Source: Rhizobium cauense (GTDB lineage Bacteria; Pseudomonadota; Alphaproteobacteria; Rhizobiales; Rhizobiaceae). Taken from it: a stretch of DNA of 64,000 nucleotides. The first letter of the stretch is position 1. The number at the start of each line of letters is the position of its first letter. The position numbers and the translations under genes were made by a program. The DNA is taken from assembly GCF_019511525.1 (NCBI RefSeq), contig NZ_JAEUAT010000005.1, positions 1-64,000 on the forward strand, in the 5' to 3' direction. Below the pieces are notes generated by a model. It saw only the letters and a list, made by a program, of their open reading frames with translations. It was not told the DNA's origin and did not search any database. This document shows positions 1 through 10,334 of the stretch, one piece after another.

Positions 1-28
1 CATTGATATAGAGCGGGTCGCTGGCCAT
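1..28 (-). CDS. Possible 5' end of a gene running off the left edge
   Basis: On the minus strand an ATG at 26-28 opens a frame reading M-A-S-D-P-L-Y-I-N before the window ends. Only nine codons are visible and the ribosome-binding site upstream is weak, so this is a guess that a leftward gene begins here. No function can be inferred. It would lie downstream of pckA on the same strand. Confidence 0.25.
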
Positions 29-72
29 GCGATTTCTATCTCACATCGGCTGCCCCTTGGGAACAGACAAAG

Positions 73-97
73 AAACCCGGCGGAGACCGCCGGGTTT
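73..97 (-). terminator. Rho-independent terminator of pckA
   Basis: A perfect 11-bp stem (73-83 with 87-97) and 3-nt loop lie about 30 bp past the pckA stop codon. On the minus strand the stem is followed by a T-rich TTTCTTTG tail. The + strand side lacks a T tract, so it should act mainly on pckA transcripts. Confidence 0.8.
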
Positions 98-108
98 CAC
101 GTGAATCA
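93..108. promoter_or_regulatory. Degenerate parS-like palindrome
   Basis: GGTTTCACGTGAATCA matches the parS consensus TGTTTCACGTGAAACA at 14 of 16 positions. It overlaps the right arm of the pckA terminator and lies about 41 kb from the inferred oriC. With two mismatches and partial overlap with the hairpin it may be coincidental. Confidence 0.25.
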
Positions 109-127
109 TCAATCAGTTGTCGCTGAT

Positions 128-1738
128 TTACTCGGCTGCGACGCGAAACCCCGGGGCCGCATCGCGCACCCCGCCGTCGACGTGGCTCTCGAACTTCGCG
201 AAATTCTCGATGAACATCGCCACAAGCTTGCTTGCCTGTGCGTCATAGGCAACCGGATCCTGCCACGTCGAACGCGGATCAAGGATGGTCGTGTCAACGC
301 CGGGCACGGTGACCGGAACCGCGAAGCCGAAGTTCGGGTCGACGCGGAAATCCGCCTTGCCGAGATCACCCGAGAGCGCTGCGGCGAGCAGCGTTCGGGT
401 TGCCTTGATCGGCATGCGCTTGCCGGTGCCGTAAGCACCGCCGGTCCAGCCGGTGTTGACAAGCCAGCACTCGACACCGTGACGGCCGATAAGGTCCTTC
501 AGGAGATTGCCGTATTCCGACGGATGCCGCGGCATGAAGGGCGCACCGAAGCAGGTCGAGAAGGTTGCTTCCGGCTCGGTTACGCCGCGCTCGGTGCCTG
601 CCACCTTGGCGGTGTAGCCGGACAGGAAGTGGTACATGGCCTGGTCCGGCGTCAGCTTGGCGATCGGCGGCATGACGCCAAAAGCATCCGCTGTCAGCAT
701 GATGATCGTCTTCGGGTGGCTGGCAAGACCGGTCTTCGAGGCGTTCGGGATGAAGTCCAGCGGGTAGGCGCAACGCGTGTTTTCCGTCAGCGAGCCATCG
801 TTGAAGTCAGGCTCGCGCTGATCGTTCAGGACGACGTTTTCGAGAACGGTGCCGAAGCGCTGCGTCGTGGCGTAGATTTCCGGCTCGGCTTCTGCCGACA
901 GGCGGATGGTCTTGGCGTAGCAGCCGCCTTCGAAGTTGAAGATGCCGTCCTCGCCCCAGCCGTGCTCGTCATCGCCGATCAGCGTGCGGGCCGGATCGGC
1001 CGAAAGCGTCGTCTTGCCTGTGCCCGAAAGGCCGAAGAAGACCGCCGCATCACCATCAGGGCCGACATTGGCCGAGCAGTGCATCGGCATGACACCCTTC
1101 GCAGGAAGCAGGTAATTCAGCACGGTAAAGACCGACTTCTTCATCTCGCCGGCGTAGAAGGTGCCGGCAATCAGCACTTCGCCGTTCGTCAGGTCGCAGG
1201 CAATGACCGTTTCCGTGCGGCAGCTGTAGCGCTCCGGATCAGCCTTGAAGGTCGGTAGGTTGATGATCGTCAGCTTCGGAGCGAAGGTGTCGAGCGCGGC
1301 CCGTTCCGGACGGATCAGCAGGTTGCGAATGAAGAGCGAATGCCAGGCAAGCTCGGTGACAACGCGCGTCGGCAACGCATTGTTCTCATCGGCACCACCA
1401 ACAAGATCCTGAACGAACAGGTCCTTGCCTGCGGCATGGGCGAGCATGTCCTTTTTCAGGAGCGCAAAGTGCTCCGGCGACATCGGCTTGTTGTTATCCC
1501 ACCAGATCTGATCGTCGGTGTTGGCATCACGCACGACGAACTTGTCCCGCGGCGAGCGGCCAGTGTGCTGGCCGGTCAAGGCGCGCAAGGCACCATGAGC
1601 AGTCAGCTGAGCCTCACCCCGGCGAATCGATTCTTCATAGAGGGAGGCGGCATCGAAGTTGTAGCGAACGCTGTTTGCGCTCCCCAAACCGATCGTCGCC
1701 AGCTCTATCGCCGGGTTGTGGACTCCGAACAGCTCCAT
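128..1738 (-). CDS. pckA: Phosphoenolpyruvate carboxykinase (ATP-dependent)
   Basis: This enzyme converts oxaloacetate and ATP to phosphoenolpyruvate and CO2, the first committed step of gluconeogenesis in the cytoplasm. Rhizobia use it for growth on C4-dicarboxylates. The 536-residue protein has the usual length of the ATP-type family. The nucleotide-binding loop GLSGTGKTT starts near residue 236 (lysine at 242), followed by the kinase-2/metal-site segment [11 protein letters not shown] and the substrate-binding [10 protein letters not shown] near residue 58. The ATG at 1736-1738 follows a strong GGGAAGGGA ribosome site. It is transcribed divergently from chvI across a 325-bp gap and ends at a hairpin terminator. 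In Sinorhizobium pckA is under gluconeogenic control by a LacI-type regulator; a candidate operator is noted separately. Confidence 0.97.
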   Translation of the reverse strand: MELFGVHNPAIELATIGLGSANSVRYNFDAASLYEESIRRGEAQLTAHGALRALTGQHTGRSPRDKFVVRDANTDDQIWWDNNKPMSPEHFALLKKDMLAHAAGKDLFVQDLVGGADENNALPTRVVTELAWHSLFIRNLLIRPERAALDTFAPKLTIINLPTFKADPERYSCRTETVIACDLTNGEVLIAGTFYAGEMKKSVFTVLNYLLPAKGVMPMHCSANVGPDGDAAVFFGLSGTGKTTLSADPARTLIGDDEHGWGEDGIFNFEGGCYAKTIRLSAEAEPEIYATTQRFGTVLENVVLNDQREPDFNDGSLTENTRCAYPLDFIPNASKTGLASHPKTIIMLTADAFGVMPPIAKLTPDQAMYHFLSGYTAKVAGTERGVTEPEATFSTCFGAPFMPRHPSEYGNLLKDLIGRHGVECWLVNTGWTGGAYGTGKRMPIKATRTLLAAALSGDLGKADFRVDPNFGFAVPVTVPGVDTTILDPRSTWQDPVAYDAQASKLVAMFIENFAKFESHVDGGVRDAAPGFRVAAE

Positions 1739-2063
1739 GGTCTTTTCCCTTCCCTGAGGCTTGCGCCGTTAAGAACTGAGGATGAGCGTACGGGTGGTCT
1801 TTTTAAAACGCAATAGAGAAAAGTCGATAAAATGTAGCAATATCAAACTATTAATCGATTTAAATTTCGGCGCCTTATTTTAAATCGTTTGAATTCCGAA
1901 TCGCTGCGTAAACACCACATGCAATCTTTGGTTGCCATCAAAACTTTGCAACAATCCCGCCCTTTATCTTTGCCACAATTTGTTCCACCTTTATCCCCCA
2001 TAAGCGCATCCGGTTCAGAGAGGCCGCCTGGGGGACCTTCAAAAATCCTGGAGACGCGCATAG
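1739..2063. promoter_or_regulatory. Divergent pckA/chvI promoter region with an inverted repeat
   Basis: This non-coding stretch separates the start codons of pckA (minus) and chvI (plus). Its centre (about 1801-1900) is AT-rich compared with the genes. It contains an exact 9-bp inverted repeat, CGATTTAAA at 1856-1864 and TTTAAATCG at 1879-1887, with 14 nt between, and a short AATCGATT palindrome at 1853-1860 with the central CG typical of LacI-family operators. Promoter elements cannot be assigned with certainty. No RNA gene or ORF of conviction is seen here. Confidence 0.5.
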
Positions 2064-2813
2064 ATGACGGAGACGAATACCATGCCGACAATCGCGCTCG
2101 TTGATGACGACCGCAACATCCTCACCTCGGTATCGATTGCACTTGAGGCAGAAGGATATAAGGTCGAGACTTATACGGATGGCGCCTCGGCCCTCGACGG
2201 TCTTCTCGCCCGCCCGCCGCAGCTTGCCATCTTCGACATCAAGATGCCGCGCATGGACGGGATGGAACTCTTGCGTCGCCTGCGACAGAAATCCGACATC
2301 CCGGTTATCTTCCTCACATCAAAGGACGAGGAGATCGATGAGCTGTTCGGCCTGAAGATGGGTGCCGACGACTTCATAACCAAGCCGTTCTCGCAGCGCC
2401 TGCTGGTCGAGCGCGTGCGCGCAGTGTTGCGCCGCGCATCGAGCCGCGAAGCCGCCGCCGCAGCCGGTGGTGCTGCACCAAAGCCGGGCACCGCTCAGCA
2501 GCTCGCCCGCTCGCTGGAGCGCGGTCAGTTGGTCATGGACCAGGAGCGCCACACCTGCACGTGGAAGGGCGAGCCCGTGACGTTGACGGTGACCGAATTC
2601 CTAATCCTGCATTCGCTGGCCCAACGTCCGGGTGTCGTCAAGAGCCGTGACGCCCTGATGGACGCTGCTTATGATGAGCAGGTTTATGTCGACGACCGGA
2701 CCATCGACAGCCACATCAAGCGGCTTCGCAAGAAATTCAAGATGGTCGATACCGACTTTGATATGATTGAAACGCTCTACGGAGTGGGGTACCGCTTCCG
2801 CGAAGCAGCCTGA
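2064..2813 (+). CDS. chvI: Response regulator ChvI (OmpR family)
   Basis: ChvI is the DNA-binding partner of the sensor kinase ChvG. In Rhizobiaceae the pair controls responses to acidity and envelope stress, exopolysaccharide synthesis, and symbiosis or virulence. The receiver domain spans about residues 8-125: acidic pocket LVDDDRN, phospho-acceptor aspartate in [11 protein letters not shown] (D58), and lysine in TKPF (K107). A winged-helix output domain follows at about 150-245, ending GVGYRF. The start is ambiguous. ATG 2064 and in-frame ATG 2082 (M-P-T-I-A-L) each have a GGAG upstream, and the second matches where known ChvI proteins begin. It is followed by chvG after about 80 bp. Confidence 0.95.
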   Translation: MTETNTMPTIALVDDDRNILTSVSIALEAEGYKVETYTDGASALDGLLARPPQLAIFDIKMPRMDGMELLRRLRQKSDIPVIFLTSKDEEIDELFGLKMGADDFITKPFSQRLLVERVRAVLRRASSREAAAAAGGAAPKPGTAQQLARSLERGQLVMDQERHTCTWKGEPVTLTVTEFLILHSLAQRPGVVKSRDALMDAAYDEQVYVDDRTIDSHIKRLRKKFKMVDTDFDMIETLYGVGYRFREAA

Positions 2814-2892
2814 CGCCAAAGCGGCGCGGCATCTGAGAATTGTAGAGAGCTGCTGATCGCGAAAGCGTTCCGCTCTCCGAAAGGGCCTGTGG

Positions 2893-4683
2893 TTGGCACA
2901 GTTGGTGCAGGAAAGAGATCTGGATGAGGCGGAAGGCGTGAGCAGCCGCCGCGTCAGGGGACGACGTTGGTCGCACCCCTTCACGATCATCCGCCGCATC
3001 TTCGGCAACGCCGTCTTTTCAAGCCTGACGCGCCGGATCCTGTTTTTCAATCTCGCCGCACTCGTCGTTCTTGTCGGCGGCATTCTCTATCTCAATCAGT
3101 TCCGCGAGGGGCTGATCGACGCCCGCGTCGAAAGCCTGCTCACGCAGGGTGAAATCATCGCAGGTGCAGTCTCGGCTTCTGCGTCTGTTGATACCAACTC
3201 GATTACCATCGATCCGGAAAAACTGCTCGAACTGCAAGCCGGCCAAAGCATCACACCGGTCCCGAACGACGAGGATCTTGAGTTCCCGATCGACCCCGAA
3301 AAAGTCGCTCCGGTTCTGCGACGCCTGATTTCACCGACCAGAACCCGCGCGCGTATTTTTGACGCCGACGCCAATCTGCTGCTCGACTCCCGCCACCTCT
3401 ATTCACGCGGCCAGGTCTTGCGTTTCGATCTGCCGCCGGTCGATGACGAAGAGCAGACCTGGAGCCAGTGGTTCACGACGATCTTCAACAAGGTCCTGCA
3501 ACCTGGAAACCTGCCGCTCTACAAGGAAGCACCGGGCGGCGACGGCTCCATCTATCCGGAGGTCATGAACGCCCTGACCGGCGTGCGTGGTGCAGTGGTC
3601 CGTACGACCGAAAAGGGTGAACTGATCGTTTCCGTTGCCGTTCCGATCCAGCGCTTCCGCGCTGTCCTCGGCGTGCTCCTGCTATCAACGCAGGCGGGCG
3701 ACATCGACAACATCGTCCACGCCGAGCGGTTGGGCATCATGCGCGTTTTCGGGGTGGCGACACTTGTCAACGTTCTGCTGTCGCTCGTTTTATCCTCGAC
3801 AATCGCCAATCCTCTGCGACGTCTATCCGCCGCCGCCATCCGCGTGCGCCGCGGCGCAAAGGAGCGCGAAGAAATCCCGGACTTCTCCGCTCGTCAGGAC
3901 GAAATTGGTAACCTTTCCATTGCGTTGCGCGAAATGACAACCGCACTCTATGATCGCATCGACGCGATCGAGAGCTTTGCGGCCGATGTCAGTCATGAGT
4001 TGAAGAACCCGCTTACGTCGCTGCGCAGTGCAGTCGAAACACTGCCCCTCGCCAAGACGGATGAATCCAAGAAGCGCTTGCTCGATGTTATCCAGCATGA
4101 CGTTCGCCGGCTGGACCGGCTGATCAGCGATATTTCCGATGCCTCACGTCTTGATGCCGAGCTTGCACGCGTCGATGCGGGCTCTGTCGACCTCGAAATC
4201 CTGCTCCGCGACCTCATCGACGTGTCGCGCCAGATCCGCAACAAGAAGAAGGAAGTGCAGATCGAATTCGCGATCGAACGCAAGCCCGGCGTAAAGACGC
4301 GGTTTGCCGTCAACGGACACGACCTGCGCATCGGCCAAATTGTCACAAACCTGATCGAGAATGCCCGCTCTTTCGTTCCGGAGCACGACGGCAAGATCAC
4401 CGTGCGGCTGGTCAGGACCCGCTCCCGCTGTATCGTCTACGTCGAGGACAACGGTCCCGGCATCCTCGTCGAGAATATCGATCGCATCTTCGAGCGTTTC
4501 TATACTGACCGTCCGGAATCCGAAGGCTTCGGGCAGAATTCGGGCCTCGGTCTGTCAATCAGCCGTCAGATCGCCGAGGCACACGGCGGTTCGCTGCGGG
4601 CGGAAAACATCATCGATCCTGAGACTGAAAAGCTCCTCGGAGCGCGCTTCATCCTGGCCCTTCCCGCTGATACGAACGTATGA
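2893..4683 (+). CDS. chvG: Sensor histidine kinase ChvG
   Basis: Inner-membrane histidine kinase that phosphorylates ChvI; in Rhizobiaceae its periplasmic domain is held in check by a secreted inhibitor (ExoR). A first membrane helix lies near residues 47-67 and a periplasmic sensor domain of about 200 residues follows. A second helix lies near 275-295, then HAMP, a dimerisation/phospho-acceptor domain with SHELKNPLTS (histidine 368), and a HATPase domain with N-box NLIENA and GLGLSIS. No in-frame ATG is available at the 5' end. TTG 2893 is the longest choice; GTG 2905 or GTG 2938 are alternatives, so the first 15 residues are uncertain. The stop overlaps the hprK start in ATGA. Confidence 0.94.
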   Translation: MAQLVQERDLDEAEGVSSRRVRGRRWSHPFTIIRRIFGNAVFSSLTRRILFFNLAALVVLVGGILYLNQFREGLIDARVESLLTQGEIIAGAVSASASVDTNSITIDPEKLLELQAGQSITPVPNDEDLEFPIDPEKVAPVLRRLISPTRTRARIFDADANLLLDSRHLYSRGQVLRFDLPPVDDEEQTWSQWFTTIFNKVLQPGNLPLYKEAPGGDGSIYPEVMNALTGVRGAVVRTTEKGELIVSVAVPIQRFRAVLGVLLLSTQAGDIDNIVHAERLGIMRVFGVATLVNVLLSLVLSSTIANPLRRLSAAAIRVRRGAKEREEIPDFSARQDEIGNLSIALREMTTALYDRIDAIESFAADVSHELKNPLTSLRSAVETLPLAKTDESKKRLLDVIQHDVRRLDRLISDISDASRLDAELARVDAGSVDLEILLRDLIDVSRQIRNKKKEVQIEFAIERKPGVKTRFAVNGHDLRIGQIVTNLIENARSFVPEHDGKITVRLVRTRSRCIVYVEDNGPGILVENIDRIFERFYTDRPESEGFGQNSGLGLSISRQIAEAHGGSLRAENIIDPETEKLLGARFILALPADTNV

Positions 4684-5132
4684 CGGATACACCTTCGAAC
4701 ATCCACGCAACAGCAATCGTTGTCGGCAGGACCGGCCTCCTTTTCATGGGGCCCTCAGGATGGGGGAAGTCAATGTTGGCCTTTGCCTGCCTGACCGAAG
4801 CACAGCGCATGGGCATTTCATCGACGCTTGTTGCCGATGATCAAGTGCTGATTTCCGGGCAGAACGGAGCGGTGCTCGCGACGTGTCCTCCCTCGATTGC
4901 CGGTCTCATCGAGTTACGGGGTACCGGCATCGTCCAACTCCCGCATGCGGCAAGCGCCGTGATGCACTATGCCATCCTTCCGGGAAGCGCATCAGGCGAA
5001 CAAAGGCTCCCGCCAGAAAGCGAGCGGACGTTTGTCGCCGGGAGCCTCGATCTGCCGGTCATTCGGTTGCTGGCTAACACTCCCATGCCCCTTGCGGTAC
5101 TGACTGCAAAAGCGCCGGATATCGGACAATAA
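4680..5132 (+). CDS. hprK: Short HPr kinase/phosphorylase
   Basis: HprK phosphorylates HPr on a regulatory serine in response to energy status. This protein is only 150 residues, about half the Firmicutes enzyme, and consists of the C-terminal kinase core without the N-terminal domain, the form usual in alphaproteobacteria. The Walker A loop GPSGWGKS lies at residues 24-31, and the family signature ELRGTGIV follows near residue 80. The ATG overlaps the chvG stop by 4 bp, so it is translationally coupled to the two-component system. Genes for a mannose-type EIIA and for HPr, its expected substrate, follow directly. Confidence 0.9.
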   Translation: MTDTPSNIHATAIVVGRTGLLFMGPSGWGKSMLAFACLTEAQRMGISSTLVADDQVLISGQNGAVLATCPPSIAGLIELRGTGIVQLPHAASAVMHYAILPGSASGEQRLPPESERTFVAGSLDLPVIRLLANTPMPLAVLTAKAPDIGQ

Positions 5133-5286
5133 TGCCCGCGAAATCAGCAAATCCGGCCCATAAAGTCGTATTTTTGTCTTGCACTTCGGCTTTTCATCGC
5201 CAAGATGTGCCCCCACGGTGGACGCGATTGCTGCATTGCGATATTGGGCCCACCGTTTTGCATACGCCACTAGGAGCAGTAATATC

Positions 5287-5688
5287 ATGATCGGACTTGT
5301 GCTTGTCACTCATGGCAAGCTGGCTGAAGAGTTTCGTCATGCGGTCGAACACGTCGTCGGTCCTCAGAAATTCATCGAAACGGTCTGTATCGGTCCCGAA
5401 GACGACATGGATCAGCGGCGGCAAGATATTCTGGAAGCAGTATCCCTCGCAGACGACGGCCATGGGGTCATCATCCTCACCGACATGTTCGGTGGAACCC
5501 CCTCCAACCTGGCAATATCCGTCATGAGCAGCGGCCACACCGAAGTCATCGCCGGCATGAACTTGCCGATGCTGATCAAGCTTGCGGGCGTGCGCGGCGA
5601 AAACAATATGGAAAAGGCACTCGTCGAGGCTTCCGAAGCCGGACGGAAGTATATCAACGTCGCGAGCCGCGTCCTCAGTGGCAAATAG
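5287..5688 (+). CDS. PTS EIIA component, mannose family (ManX-like)
   Basis: A 133-residue single-domain EIIA of the mannose/fructose class. The phosphorylatable histidine is in LVLVTHG (H9), and the conserved LTDMFGGTPSN loop is at about residues 66-76. In alphaproteobacteria such proteins take phosphate from HPr but no sugar permease is encoded nearby, so the role is inferred to be regulatory. The ATG at 5287 is chosen because AGGAG at 5272-5276 precedes it and the protein begins at the first beta strand; a longer upstream reading has no homology-like sequence. The HPr gene follows 16 bp later. Confidence 0.9.
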   Translation: MIGLVLVTHGKLAEEFRHAVEHVVGPQKFIETVCIGPEDDMDQRRQDILEAVSLADDGHGVIILTDMFGGTPSNLAISVMSSGHTEVIAGMNLPMLIKLAGVRGENNMEKALVEASEAGRKYINVASRVLSGK

Positions 5689-5704
5689 TGAGCACACCGC
5701 GCCC

Positions 5705-5980
5705 ATGACGGCACTCTCCCGAGAAATTCTGATCATCAACAAGCGCGGCCTGCACGCTCGTGCTTCTGCCAAATTCGTTCAGCTGGTCGAGAATTTCGAT
5801 GCCGCGATCACCGTTTCGAAAGACGGGATGACGGTTGGCGGGACATCGATCATGGGACTGATGATGCTGGCGGCAAGCCCTGGCTCCAGCGTGCTTATTT
5901 CGGCCAGCGGCAACCAGGCCGCACAGGCGCTCGACGCGCTCGACGAGCTGATCCAGAACCGGTTCGGCGAAGAAATGTGA
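5705..5980 (+). CDS. Phosphocarrier protein HPr
   Basis: A 91-residue HPr-family phosphocarrier. The active-site histidine lies in KRGLHARAS (H17). The regulatory serine site, target of HprK, is in GGTSIMGLMML (S48). Both are present, consistent with control by the upstream HprK. It passes phosphate from EI to EIIA proteins, including the ManX-like one just upstream. The start at 5705 is the only in-frame ATG at the domain boundary; the ribosome site is weak, suggesting coupling to the EIIA gene. No EI gene is in the window. Confidence 0.92.
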   Translation: MTALSREILIINKRGLHARASAKFVQLVENFDAAITVSKDGMTVGGTSIMGLMMLAASPGSSVLISASGNQAAQALDALDELIQNRFGEEM

Positions 5981-6002
5981 GCCCATTGCGGCTCATATAA
6001 AC

Positions 6003-6022
6003 ATATAAAGACTTCTTTATAT
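6003..6022. promoter_or_regulatory. Palindromic candidate operator upstream of ahcY
   Basis: A perfect 9-bp inverted repeat with 2-bp spacer, ATATAAAGACTTCTTTATAT, lies 125 bp before the ahcY start. A partial copy of the left arm (CATATAAA at 5994-6001) lies next to it. The size and AT-rich form resemble operators of ArsR-family SahR regulators that control S-adenosylhomocysteine recycling in Proteobacteria. That assignment is inference, because no regulator gene is adjacent. Confidence 0.5.
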
Positions 6023-6146
6023 CATTATTGCCTTCGTCATAGAAGCCTGCTAAACGGCCACCATAGCCGCGCAAGCCGCGTGGACGCTATCCGGCGCATG
6101 CACATGCGCTTTCGAGTTTGAGCCGCTTTTCAGCCTGGAGAACCCA

Positions 6147-7547
<1,401 letters not shown>

Positions 7548-7577
7548 TCGCTAAATCAATATCCACAACATCTAGAG

Positions 7578-7615
7578 GGGCGCCACATTGACAAATGTGG
7601 CGCCCTTATTTTTTG
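7578..7615 (+). terminator. Rho-independent terminator of ahcY
   Basis: A perfect 12-bp stem (7578-7589 with 7594-7605) with a 4-nt loop is followed by TTATTTTTT. It begins about 30 bp after the ahcY stop and should insulate ahcY from divL. Confidence 0.9.
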
Positions 7616-7751
7616 GCACACACCTTTCCGCCGATTCCCTTCCGAAGTATTGTTTTAACACTCGATTCGTGGCCACGGACGTGTCCGTTTGCTTCGAAAA
7701 TGGGATGTCTTGTCGTGATGCGGCACATTAAAGGACGGAGACATACCGCGC

Positions 7752-10334
7752 ATGTCGGAAATGATGCACAGCCTGGTCGAACAGGCGGAGGACGGCGCTT
7801 ACGCTGACTCCTGCCCGCTCCATTCAGGCGAACGGAAACCTGTCGGCAGATCAAAAGTTGCCGCCGAGAAGCCAGGAATTTTGGCTCGTGTGGCGCGCAT
7901 CTTTGCTGCTGGCACTGCGATCGCATCGATTGCGCCGCCGGTTTTCGCGCAGGTCGAAGCCGAGGCCGTGGCGTCGGCGCATCTCTTCACATCGTCGCAG
8001 GTTGTCAGCCTTTCCGTCGTTATCGGCGTCATCTCCGCCGCATTGCTCTCAACTCTCTGGGTCGTTCGCCAGCGCGGCAACCTCGAAAGCGAGAGCCGTG
8101 AAATCCGCTCGGCGCTCTCTGACGCGCAACAGCGCATCTCGCAGTATCAGGCGCTGATTGCGGACAAGAATCGCCGGATCGTCATCTGGGATGGCAATGA
8201 GCGCCCCGAGCTCATCGGTCAGCTGCCGGCGGAGACCGGTGCGCCGCAGGACAGCGAATTCCTTGCCTTCGGCCTGTGGCTCAAGTCACGCTCGGCATCC
8301 GAACTCGAGCGCGCGATCGACCGCCTGCGCGGGTCGGCCCACAGCTTCGACATGGTTGTTGAAACACACCGCGAGGAAATACTCGAAGCACAGGGCCGGG
8401 TTTCCGGCGGCCGCGCATTCGTCCGCTTCGTGGCGCTGAACAATCTTCGAGCCGAGCTTGCCGAGCTCAAGATCGAGCGCGACAGGCTGCTCTCTTCGAT
8501 CTCGGCGTTTCAGAGCATGCTCGATGCGATCGATCTTCCTGTATGGCAGCGTGATACCGAAGGTCGGCTGACTTGGGTCAATCATGCCTATGGCGAAGCT
8601 GTCGAAGCAGCCACGCCGAAGCAAGCGATTGATGAAGGCCGGGAATTCCTGACCACAGTCGCTCGCGAACGCATCCGCGCCACCGCCACTCCCGAGTCAC
8701 CCTTTCATGACAAGATCTCGACTGTCGTACGCGGCAACCGCACCTTCTTCGATGTTGTCGATGTAAAAGTCCCGAGTGGTTCCGCCGGCATAGCCGTCGA
8801 TGTTTCAGGCATTGAAGCTGTTCGCGCAGAGCTGGAACGGACGCTGAAAAGCCACGCCGAGACACTCGATCATCTTGCGACCCCGGTGGCGATCTTCGAT
8901 GGCGACCGCAGGCTACAGTTCTACAATCAGGCGTTTGTCTCCCTCTGGGAGCTCGATATCGCTTTCCTTGAAAGCCGACCGGACAATGCCGAACTGCTGG
9001 AGCGTTTGCGCGCTGCAAAGAAGTTGCCCGATCAGTTGAACTGGAAATCCTGGAAGGAGACAGCGCTCTCGGTCTACCGCGCGCTCGATACCCAGTCCGA
9101 CCTCTGGCACTTGCCGAACGGCCAGACGCTGCGAGTCTTCGCAACGGCGCATCCGCAAGGAGGCGCAACCTGGGTGTTCGAGAACCTGACCGAACAGGTC
9201 GACCTCGAGACTCGCTACAACACGCTCCTAAAGGTGCAGGGCGAAACGATCGATCACCTCTCCGAAGGCGTTGCCGTCTTCGGGCCTGACGGCCGCATTC
9301 GCCTCTCGAATCCCGCCTTCCGCGCACTGTGGGGAATTACGGAGGCCGAAGCGAAATCCGGCACGCATATCCGCGCCCTTGGCGAGGCATGCTCCCAGTC
9401 ATATGATCGCCCGGACGGATGGAAGACCTTCGCCGAGTTGATCACCAGCTTCGACGATGAGCGCCGCTCCAGTCAGGGAACGCTCGAGCTGTTTTCCGGT
9501 CTCGTGCTAGACTATGCCGTGATTCCGCTGCCCAATGCCCAGACGATGCTGACATTCGTCAATATGACCGACAGCGTCCGTGCCGAGCGCGCCCTGACGG
9601 AAAAGAACGAGGCGCTGCGCAAGGCAGACGAACTCAAAAACGACTTCGTCCAGCATGTTTCCTATGAGCTGCGTTCTCCGCTCACCAACATCATCGGCTT
9701 TACTGATCTGCTGCGTACGCCGGGACTCGGACCGCTGAACGACCGGCAGGCGGAATACATCGATCACATCTCGACCTCTTCGTCCGTTTTGCTGACACTG
9801 GTCAACGATATCCTCGACCTTGCCACGGTCGATGCCGGCATCATGCACTTGAACTACTCATCGATCGATCTCGGCGACCTGCTTGACGACGTATCGATGC
9901 AGATTGCCGACAGGCTACAAGAAAGTGGCGTGACGCTGGCAATTACCGCTCCGGCACACCTTGGCTCGATTGTAGCCGACCCGCAAAGGCTAAAGCAGAT
10001 CCTCGTGAAGCTGCTTTCGAATGCTGCCAACTTCTCTCCGGAGGGATCATCGATCTCGCTCGAATGCCAGCGCGAGGGGACGGACTTTGTCTTCTCCGTC
10101 AGTGATCGGGGCCCCGGCATCTCGCAGGATATGATCGCCAATGTGTTTGACCGCTTCGCCACAGGTGCGAAAAGCGGCAAGAGAGGTGGCGCAGGACTTG
10201 GGCTCTCGATCGTTGACAGCTTCGTCAGTCTTCACCACGGGACAGTCACAATTGACAGTCAGCCGGGCAAGGGCACGATCGTGACCTGCCGGATTCCTTC
10301 GATCGATCTCCCGACATCTGTCGCAGCCGAATGA
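7752..10334 (+). CDS. divL: DivL-type sensor pseudo-kinase with active-site tyrosine
   Basis: An 860-residue membrane-anchored PAS/histidine-kinase-fold protein. A hydrophobic segment near residues 50-65 (ending PPVFAQ) and a membrane helix near 83-104 are followed by a coiled segment, about three PAS-like regions between 250 and 620, a HisKA-like domain, and a HATPase domain ending GAGLGLSIV. The phospho-acceptor position reads HVSYELRSPL: tyrosine 638 replaces the usual histidine. This is the hallmark of DivL, which in Caulobacter binds the regulator DivK and modulates CckA kinase and so CtrA. The ATG at 7752 follows AAGGACGGAGA. Its stop overlaps the next gene's ATG by 3 bp. Confidence 0.9.
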   Translation: MSEMMHSLVEQAEDGAYADSCPLHSGERKPVGRSKVAAEKPGILARVARIFAAGTAIASIAPPVFAQVEAEAVASAHLFTSSQVVSLSVVIGVISAALLSTLWVVRQRGNLESESREIRSALSDAQQRISQYQALIADKNRRIVIWDGNERPELIGQLPAETGAPQDSEFLAFGLWLKSRSASELERAIDRLRGSAHSFDMVVETHREEILEAQGRVSGGRAFVRFVALNNLRAELAELKIERDRLLSSISAFQSMLDAIDLPVWQRDTEGRLTWVNHAYGEAVEAATPKQAIDEGREFLTTVARERIRATATPESPFHDKISTVVRGNRTFFDVVDVKVPSGSAGIAVDVSGIEAVRAELERTLKSHAETLDHLATPVAIFDGDRRLQFYNQAFVSLWELDIAFLESRPDNAELLERLRAAKKLPDQLNWKSWKETALSVYRALDTQSDLWHLPNGQTLRVFATAHPQGGATWVFENLTEQVDLETRYNTLLKVQGETIDHLSEGVAVFGPDGRIRLSNPAFRALWGITEAEAKSGTHIRALGEACSQSYDRPDGWKTFAELITSFDDERRSSQGTLELFSGLVLDYAVIPLPNAQTMLTFVNMTDSVRAERALTEKNEALRKADELKNDFVQHVSYELRSPLTNIIGFTDLLRTPGLGPLNDRQAEYIDHISTSSSVLLTLVNDILDLATVDAGIMHLNYSSIDLGDLLDDVSMQIADRLQESGVTLAITAPAHLGSIVADPQRLKQILVKLLSNAANFSPEGSSISLECQREGTDFVFSVSDRGPGISQDMIANVFDRFATGAKSGKRGGAGLGLSIVDSFVSLHHGTVTIDSQPGKGTIVTCRIPSIDLPTSVAAE

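Noticed and set aside
101..1258. Long open frame opposite pckA
   Set aside because: It is the antisense shadow of pckA in high-GC DNA; the pckA frame has all catalytic motifs.
5214..5256. Inverted repeat ACGGTGG/CCACCGT upstream of the EIIA gene
   Set aside because: Seven-base arms 28 bp apart are expected by chance at this GC content, and there is no supporting context.
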